This document shows positions 56,276-64,000 of a DNA stretch of 64,000 nucleotides, one piece after another. The notes under the pieces were generated by a model. The model saw only the letters and a program-made list of their open reading frames with translations. It was not told where the DNA came from and ran no database searches. The translations under genes were made by a program, and so were the position numbers. Numbering within the stretch: position 1 is the first letter of the stretch; every line of letters starts with the position of its first letter. This DNA is from Saccharum officinarum (lineage: Eukaryota > Streptophyta > Magnoliopsida > Poales > Poaceae): positions 77,727,172 to 77,791,171 of the forward strand of contig CM036158.1 of the NCBI GenBank assembly GCA_020631735.1. The letters run 5' to 3'.

Positions 56276-58180
56276 AGGGCTATGAAGTTTATGTCAAACA
56301 ACTTATATCAGATAAACTAACACCAAAGTCGGACAAGTGCTTTTTTGTGGGATATCCAAAGGAAACTTTGGGGTATTATTTCTACAACCGATCATAGGGC
56401 AAAGTGTTTGTTGCTCGAAACGGTATTTTTTTAGAGAAAGAGTTTCTCAAAAGAGAGAAAAGTGGACAGAAGGTGTATCTTGAAGAAGTTCAGGATGAGC
56501 CAATAGGGAATGATTCTACGAGTGATGCTAATATAGCATAACAAGTTGACATACCTTGGCAAAAGACACCACCACAACCACGAAGGTCAGCTAGAATCCA
56601 TGCATTACGTGGCGATTTGTTATTGTTAGACGATGACGAACCTGCGACATACGCGGAAGCAATGATGGACCCAGATTCTGAGAAATGGCAAAGTGCCATG
56701 AGATCCGAGATAGATTCCATGAGTGAGAATCAAGTTTGGAACCTGGTTGACCAGCCTAATGGGGTTAAACCTATCGAGTGCAAATGGATCTATAAAAAGA
56801 AAAAGGATATGGATAGAAATGTTCATGTCTATAAAGCTCGATTTGTCGCAAAGGGTTTCGGCAAGTTCAAGGAATTGACTATGACGAGACTTTCTCGTCG
56901 GTAGCGATGCTTATATCTATCCGGATCATTCTAGCAATAGCTGCTTATTTCGATTATGAGATTTGGCAGATGGATGTTAAAACAGCCTTTCTAAATGGAA
57001 ATTTGGAAGAGGACGTGTATATGATATAACCTGAAGGTTTTGTTGATCCTAATAATGCTGGAAAATATGCAAGCTTAAGAAATCTATTTATGGGTTAAAG
57101 CAAGCATCTCGGGGTTGGAATATTCGTTTTGATGAGGCAGTCAAAGGTTTTGGCTTCCATCAGAATGATCAAGAACCTTGTGTTTACAAGAAGGAAAGTG
57201 GGAGCGCTGTAGTATTTCTAATCTTGTATGTGGATGACATACTATTGATTGGAAATGATATTTCTATGTTGCAATCTGTAAAGACTTTACTGAATTATAC
57301 TTTTTCTATGAAGGATTTAGGAGAAGCAACATACATTTTGGGCATAAAAATCTATAGAGATAGATCAAAGAGGCTTATAGGTTTAAGCCAAGATACGTAC
57401 ATTGACAAGGTGTTGAAATGGTTCAACATGGAGCAGTCCAAGAAAGGGTTCTTGCCTGTCACATGTATGTGCTTCAGCGAGAAACAGTGTCCTTCGACAG
57501 CTGAAGAGCGGGAGCACATGAGTAAGGTTCCATATGCCTCAGCTATTAGTTCTATCATGTATGTCATGATATGTACTCGTCCAGATGTCTCATATGCTCT
57601 AAGTGTTGCGAGCAGGTACCAAGCTGATCTAGGTGAGAGTCACTAGACACTTGTCAAAAACATCCTTAAGTACTTGAGAAGGACTAAAGATATGTTCCTA
57701 GTCTAAATGGTTACACCGATGCTAGCTTCCAAACCGATACGGATGATTCACAATCTCAATCAGGTTTTGTGTTCACAATAAATGGTGGTGCTGTAAGTTA
57801 AAAAAGTTCAAGCAGGAGACAGTGACCGATTATATAGCAGAAGCCGAGTACATTGCAGCCTCTGGAGCTACAAAGGAAGGTGTTTGGATGAGGAGGTTCC
57901 TCATTGAGCTTGGTGTGTTTCCTGATGTGTCTAGCCCATTGAATCTACATTATGATAATAATGGGGCGATAGCGCAGGCTAAGGAGCCAAGAAATCACCA
58001 GAAGAACAAACATGTACTGCGGAAATTTCATCTCATTTGAGAGTTTATTAGACGAGATGAGATCAAGATGTGCAAGATACAAACGGATTCAAATGTTGCA
58101 GATCCTTTGACAAAGGCTCTTCCACAGCCTAAGCATGAGGCGCACGTGAAAGCTATGAGTATTAGATATCTTCGAGATTA
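56276..58180 (+). pseudogene. Copia pol, second copy: end of integrase, RT and RNase H
   Basis: Same sequence and same stops as 47136-49049. Small differences: three fewer bases around 56555-56566, one fewer A in the run near 57061, and no extra G at 57464. As a result the RT C-terminal ORF here (57224-57646) runs 47 codons further, through SAISSIMYVMICTRPDVSYAL, than in the first copy. YVDDILLIGND is at about 57226. It is 5'-truncated by the gap. Confidence 0.93.
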
Positions 58181-58201
58181 ACTCTAGTGCAAGTGGGAGA
58201 T

Positions 58202-59475
58202 TGTTGGGAGTATGCCCTAGAGGTTATCATAGAGATGATTGTATTGCCTTGTATCCATGATATATTATGAGTCCATTGAATATCCATTAAAGACAACTTG
58301 TATCGATTAACAATTATGTACAATTATGTGAATTATTTGTGAAACTCTTTTACTTGTATGGTTATTCTAGAATGGTCCCTGATCGGAGTTCATGTTAGGA
58401 CGCACATGAATATTAGATCAACACATTATTAGTTGATGACTATGATTCACAAGTCATAGACATAGATATGTGAAACTAATAATGTGGGCACATGTGTGAC
58501 ATGTAGGCTGGACTGACCCAACGTGAGATGTTATTATTGTCTCGATTCACATCATATACATTATGTCCTTAGACCTAAGATTGTTGTATGTACTCAAGAT
58601 GTGAAATGACCTACTTAGAGACTATCAAACGCTACTCCGTAACTGGGTAGTTATAAAGGTGGTCTTCGGGTTTATCAAGAAACATGCTGTGAGACATAGA
58701 CAATCAAGATGGAATTTGCCCCTCTCTATGTGAGAGAGATATCAATGGAACACTCTAATGATTGGATCAACAAATGCATGGCCGTGCTTAGGTTAAGTGT
58801 TAACCTATAAGTTGGACTAAATATCGTGTGGCAAAAGGAATAACATGTATATGGTTTGTAGTGGTTCGTCTGATATAATCTTTGCGTACACATAGGAGTT
58901 GACACGTCTTGCTAGAGACCGCTATCAACTAATGGCCGAGTAGGAATACTCAGGCCACGTCTACGTGTGCATGAACCCATAGGGTCGCACGCTTAAGGGG
59001 TTGGAAGCTTAATTCGGGTTGGACCCGAATTTGACTAGGCTTAGGGTTTTCTAATTGGGCCTCCAACTTGGGGTTAATTAGAGGTGCCTATATAAGAGAG
59101 GGAGGGGCGCGGCCAGGGGTCTCACGCCATTGGGCAGCCGCGTCGCCCCCCACGCTCACGCCTATTGCTCCTCGCGGACCTAGCAGTCCGGAGGTGCAAC
59201 GCTTCCTCCCTGTACGTGTGGGATACATTGGAGGTGCTGCATCTGGAGCACAAGGACGAACCGCACGAGAGGGACGATCCACGAGCGGAGGGTGGACGTG
59301 ACAGACGACCACGCAACTGCACGACACTGCTACGACGCGTTCGACTATATCGAGTCGCTTCCGCTGCACCTGCGCGTCTAGTGGTAATTCCGTAATCTGT
59401 GACTAGCAGTGGATCCTGGTTTATGAGGTCAAATTTTTGATTTTATGGCTAGCGTAGCACCCTCATAGCCCTACA
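58202..59475 (+). repeat. Copia 3' LTR, second copy
   Basis: Matches 49070-50344, followed by the same CTCTG (59476-59480). TATA box at 59089-59095. Confidence 0.95.
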
Positions 59476-59973
59476 CTCTGGGCACCCCTGCCTGCTGCCT
59501 GCTTGCGCTCAATTCAATTCTACTGCGGAGAACCAAACAAAAGGGCAGGGAGATGGTGCCCTACGGATGCAAGCCAAGCCAATCCCAAGCGTGCGAGGCA
59601 TGGCGATGCGGAGACACGCTGTTGCGGGCTGGTCCTTGGCAAGAGGAGAGCACAGGGGATCCAATTCGGCGAGGGAGCCAACGCGGGGCGAATGGCTGGC
59701 TGGGCAGAGGTAGCACCGTGGAGGACACGAAACGGGAGTTGCGTCCGCACGTGGGCCTGGAGCCAGACATCCGGCGCTAGCCTTACCATTTTTGTTTCTC
59801 TAGAAACTAAATGTAAAAGCCTACGTGCCCAACTACCTGTAGCGATGAACAAACGATCAACTCCTGTATCAAAATAAATTTACTTCAAAGTGAATTTTTA
59901 GCATGTGATTCCCTGCTATGGATAGCTCGCAAAGTAATGAGTAATATATTCATGTACAAAATCTACTATGTGA

Positions 59974-60258
59974 TGTGTGTTATTTCTAGGCATTGATGCC
60001 TGTTAGGTATTTGCTGAAATCCCAAAGTGAATATGAAAGAGCTAATTTAAAACAAATATTTGACATTATGCATGATTCACTTTAGCAAAACTATAGGATC
60101 TTTAGTCTCTTCCAAAATTCTCCCTTGATGTGTGTTATTTCTAGGCATTGATGCCTTTTAGGTGTTTGCTGAAATCCCAAAGTGAATATGGAAGAGTTGA
60201 TTAAAACAAATATTTGACATTATGCAGGATTCGCTTTAGCAAAATCATCGGATCTTTA
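59974..60258. repeat. 155-bp-period tandem duplication, second copy
   Basis: Matches 50843-51129. Confidence 0.85.
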
Positions 60259-60497
60259 GGCCTTGTTTAGATGCCTTTCAAATTCCAAATTTTTACACTC
60301 TCTCCATCATATCGAATCTTTGGACACATGCATGGAGCATTAAATATAGATAAAAATAACTAATTGCACAGTTTTGTTGTAAATCACGAGACGATTTTTT
60401 TGAGCCAAATTAGTCCATGATTGGACACTAATTGCTAAATACAAACGAAAGTACTACCATAGCCAAATTCTTTTTTTTTTTTGCATCTAAACACCCC
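60259..60497. mobile_element. Tourist-like MITE, second copy
   Basis: Matches 51130-51370 with one C fewer at the right end; TTA on both sides. Confidence 0.85.
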
Positions 60498-60703
60498 TTA
60501 GTCTCTTGCTCGAAAGTTTAAGGATATCACATATCATGGCCCCCTTTCATGCATGGCGGCAGCACCTTCACCGGGCATAGCAGCGCCGGCGCAGCGAAGC
60601 GCGCCATAGTGATTTCTATCCGTGGGAGAGTATTCGTGCCCTCCCAGCGCTTGCGTCTGTTTTACGCACAGCTTCACACACCTCCTGCACCCGTTTGCAT
60701 GTA

Positions 60704-60787
60704 TTGGGGGGTTGGGGGGGGGGGGGGGGGGGGGGGAGGGGGGGGGGGCAAGGCACCACGTACATATCAAAAATGGGGGGGGGGGGG
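60704..60787 (+). repeat. G-rich runs, second copy, different length
   Basis: Here the run is broken by TT and A and is followed by CAAGGCACCACG before TACATATC, unlike 51579-51633. This is the largest difference between the two copies. Confidence 0.8.
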
Positions 60788-61133
60788 ACTACAAGCGCCT
60801 AGTAGCCTCTACAGTCTACAGTCTGGTACTCTGGTCCAGTCTCGGACACGATATAGCGCACCAACTTCACTCACTCCGTCTACAAAAGCTTTGTAACATC
60901 GGCCATCCACAACACTGGGCGTGAGCAGCGAAGCGCGCGTCTCTCCTAGTTTCCTACATACAGTGTTGGATACTTGGATGAGAGGATCTCTCCAGAGTAA
61001 AACATATCTGATCCATGTGCTCAGTTTGGGGTTAGAGTGCGTTGGAACAGGTCAGACCCATTCTTTTCGAAGTGTTTGGTTGGGTGACCAGTGAGTTCAC
61101 GTGTTGTTTGGTTGGTTTAACAGTAACACAAAT

Positions 61134-61407
61134 GCCTCGTTTAGATTCCAGAATTCACTCCTAAATTCTACTATGCAAAAAGAAGATTCTCCGTCACATC
61201 AAAATGTCGGCACATATATGGAGTACTAAATGTAGATGAAATAAAAAACTAATTGCACAGTTTTGTTGTACTTTGCGAGACGAACATTTAGAGCCTAATT
61301 AATCAAGATTTGGACAATTATTATCACAAAAAAACAAAATTGCTACAGTGTGACGCGACATACACTACGCAAATTTTGCATCCCAATTTTAGCATCTAAA
61401 CAAGGCC
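61134..61407. mobile_element. MITE, second copy of 51980-52253
   Basis: Same termini; a few A/G and C/T differences inside. Confidence 0.75.
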
Positions 61408-62029
61408 ATAAATGAAATTAGTTCAATTTTATCTTCCATAGGTAACATCCGTAGCTTTAATTCATTTACGTTTGTGTTACCAATGGTACAATGGTAGAAC
61501 CAAATGGCTCGTAGATTCATCCAGAAGGGGAATATTTTTGTGCATGCGGGTTCAACCCATCCGTAAAAAAAACGATGAAACCGGCTCGACCTGCATCTTC
61601 CTCGCGTGCAACCTACGCGAGGCGGGGCGGCCCGCGCGGCCACCTGGGCAAGCGAATGGCGGCGCAGCCTCGACGCACGGTGGCCTGGGCGAGCAGGAGC
61701 GGGCTTAGAGAGCTACGCGCTTGGGTGAGCGGGGGCGGCGTGGTGGCAACAACGACGACGGCGGCCCGCACGCGAGCAAGCAAGCGTCGTGGCCTCGGCG
61801 AGCTGGCGCAGCAGCCCGCGCTTGGCCTGGGCGAGCAGGGGCAGCTGCCCGCGCATGGCCTTGGCGAGCTACGCGATTGGGCGAGCGGCGGCGGTCCGCG
61901 CGCGAGCGAGCAAAGGCATGCATCCATCTATGTACTTCATTTTCTCTACTACAAATCATATCAGAGAGAAGTCAAGGATAAGCGGACAAGTTTTCTGCTC
62001 CTACGGTTCTGGATGGCATTTTTTTGTTA

Positions 62030-62860
62030 CATTGACAGACAGCATAAAAACCTACTACAAGAATATAATCACAACTACTAGGAAGCAACAATACAGGCCT
62101 CCATACAGACCATAATCAGAAGAACTGCCAAATTGACCATTGTGATCTAGACATCTCGCTGCTGCATACTAGTGATGAAAGCGGACGGAAACGAACGGAA
62201 AATTGCTCTACGTTTTCATTTTCATATTTTTAAACGAAACGAGCGGGAGCCGGACAGCCGGAACGAAAACGGTACATAAACGGTAATACGAAACGGGTAA
62301 ATACGGTCAGAAAATAGACGGAAACGAACGGTAAGTGGAAACTTAAGCCGGAACATGTATGCCGCATATAAAATATTACTGCCCAGTGCCCACACATAAA
62401 TACGCTCGTAGATGAATGAATTATCAGATGATGAAAGGGCGGACACTGGCACACTGCTGTGCACTCTACCAAAACAATACAGGCCTCCATACAGACCATA
62501 ATCAGAAGAACTGCAAATTGACCATTGTGATCTAGACATCTCGCTGCTGCATACATTGTGCCTCCATCAACCAAACCGACTATCGCTAACAACCAACCAT
62601 AATCCAATAAGTTTCTACCTTTACTACATTGCGCTTTCAAACTTTTCACTAAGATGAGAAACTAAAGGACGGTTAGCAGTATACAAGATCAATTGGCAAT
62701 CTACATAATTTGCTCTGCAGTCACAGCCAGCCATAATCATGAGAAGTAGTAATAGATGACCTAGAAATGGAATTTCTGCTCCCACCAAGCTTAGCTCATT
62801 CAGCAATAGGAACTTCATTCCGATCGAAATATGCATGCATTTGAATGTTTCCATGATCAA
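62030..62860 (-). pseudogene. Pseudogene tail with hAT end, second copy
   Basis: Matches 52865-53705. The Ac/Ds-like terminus starts at 62170 and the duplicated flank recurs at about 62475-62555, with extra small indels in the A/C/G-rich hAT words. Confidence 0.75.
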
Positions 62861-64000
62861 TCTGTTATGCACTCAGTTAGAGGCCACACAACACCAGGTC
62901 AGGACCATTCCTGGTACCACCCTTACCCAACCCAGGTTGACTATAGGCCCCAGAACATTCACTCTTGGTATCAACTTTATCCAAGTACTGTAGTAACCAA
63001 GCAAACTAACCTCTAGTCTTCAAACATCTCTGGAATTAGGATGGCACATGCTGCTAAACTAGAGAGAAGGCGCTAGTCTGATAATATACAGGGAAGCCAA
63101 TCCTGCACAGTCGTTTCATCTTACTGAAACACCCAATTAAATGCCAGTAGATCTCACTTAGGTAAAGAATTAAATGTGGTTCATTGGGGGTGCCACATGC
63201 ATTTAGCTGAGTTGTGCAAATTCCCTTCGTGCCATGGATAAGAGGGGCAAATATGGCAAATCAAGGACATACTCCAAATCAATTCAGCTGATTTGCCGAC
63301 CTGCTACTTGACAGAAAGCATAGCAGATGGTATACTACTAAGTGGTATGAAAAATACTTGAATAGTATGTCTAAGACAAGCAAATGTTTTCTGCGGCTTT
63401 AGAAATTGAAAATGAAAACTCAGTGACACCACTTCAAAATGATAAGTGCTAATCGAAACCAAAGGTCAGCAGCAAAGTACAAGAGCTACTGCTTAAGTAG
63501 CACAGATCCTATCTACGGATGGCTGCATTGATTCATCATTTAGTTAAGCTCAATTATTTTTTTAAGAAAAGGAAAATAAGACAAAGGGACATGTGCAAAA
63601 TCAACCTCACTTTTTTATTCACTTCATTTCCCCCTTTCTTACAACTGAAAACGTGTACAAAAGAGATAGTTTCAAAAGCAAGCAGTCAAGATTCCAGCTC
63701 CTGCTGCTCTGCCTGGTTATTTTACATTGATCAACAGCTTATAACAACAAAAACAACCAGCAATAGCAAGCTAGTGACAACTATTAGGATGCAACAACAG
63801 AGGTATCTAACCTCGAAATCGCATTGCCAAATTGGCCAGTGTCGTTTCAGAATTCAGATGCATATATACTTCCTTCAACCAAACAAACAAAACCAACTAC
63901 AAATCCCACCGGTTTCTAGCTTAAATTTTCATACTTTTCACCAACACACAAGAAAGAAGGACAACTAGTATTATAGGATCAATTTGCAATCTACATAATT
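62861..64000. other. Region downstream of the host gene, second copy, window end
   Basis: Matches 53706-54850. The second copy of the host gene itself, if present, would begin about 77 bases beyond the window. Confidence 0.8.

Larger units (their letters stand above)
56276..64000. repeat. Near-identical second copy of 47136-54850
   Basis: The first bases after the gap, AGGGCTATGAAGTTTATGTC, equal 47136 onward, and the match continues in order to the window end (64000 matches 54850). Differences are mostly 1-base indels in homopolymers, plus some substitutions (for example A/G at 52029 against 61193). It contains the copia 3' half, LTR, MITEs, G-runs, the hAT end and the pseudogene tail. Confidence 0.95.

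Noticed and set aside
56105..56397. ORFs running through the N gap
   Set aside because: The translation crosses unknown bases and joins a host-gene flank to copia pol; not a real reading frame.
1..64000. tRNA, rRNA or other RNA genes
   Set aside because: I looked for cloverleaf-like segments and conserved rRNA words on both strands and saw none; primer-binding sites are only tRNA-complementary.

Overview
The window is plant nuclear DNA, most likely from a grass and probably a panicoid one. The reasons are very long gypsy-type LTRs, nested LTR retrotransposons, Tourist-like and Stowaway-like MITEs, hAT elements and GC-rich blocks next to AT-rich intergenic sequence. Nothing bacterial or organellar is seen. 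I place it by character, not by database match.

Layout. (1) 1-25387: a minus-strand Ty3/gypsy element. Its 5' LTR (21424-25387), primer-binding site, leader, an extra ORF upstream of gag (orf0, 4165-5217) and gag, protease, RT, RNase H and integrase run right to left; the 3' end lies beyond base 1. A second, related LTR element (5775-21191, plus strand, TSD TTACC) with 5.43-kb LTRs is inserted in its leader. (2) 25460-31187: a broken LINE, a hAT-like element (27572-28321, TSD ATTACTCT), a hAT deletion derivative (29001-30492, TSD GGGAACAG) and a 5'-truncated retroposon (30632-31125, TSD GTGATGTCAG). (3) 31188-37283: a minus-strand copia-type element (TSD GCAAT) with unequal LTRs, decayed pol, a hairpin-rich region and a GC-rich leader. 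(4) 37289-42485: gene-poor DNA with nested MITEs and a degenerate minisatellite. (5) 42491-50344: a complete but dead Ty1/copia element (TSD CTCTG). (6) 50350-56175: MITEs, G-runs, an Ac/Ds-like hAT end, a pseudogene tail, and the only convincing host gene (54927-56040, minus), apparently carrying a 1-base frameshift. (7) 56176-56275: exactly 100 N. (8) 56276-64000: a near-identical repeat of 47136-54850, probably a false (haplotype or contig-overlap) duplication.

Most interesting points. The intact orf0 of the broken gypsy element begins with a close copy of the histone H3 tail and ends in an acidic tail, with a long coiled-coil region between. The copia-type element at 31188-37283 carries several hairpins that share a loop core while their stems differ. 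Every nonsense codon I could interpret in the two retroelement polyproteins is explained by one C-to-T or G-to-A change, and the two LTRs of the 42491-50344 element differ asymmetrically in CpG loss.

Genes acting together: there is no host operon or pathway here. The element genes form the usual LTR-retrotransposon set (gag, protease, RT, RNase H, integrase), mostly inactivated.
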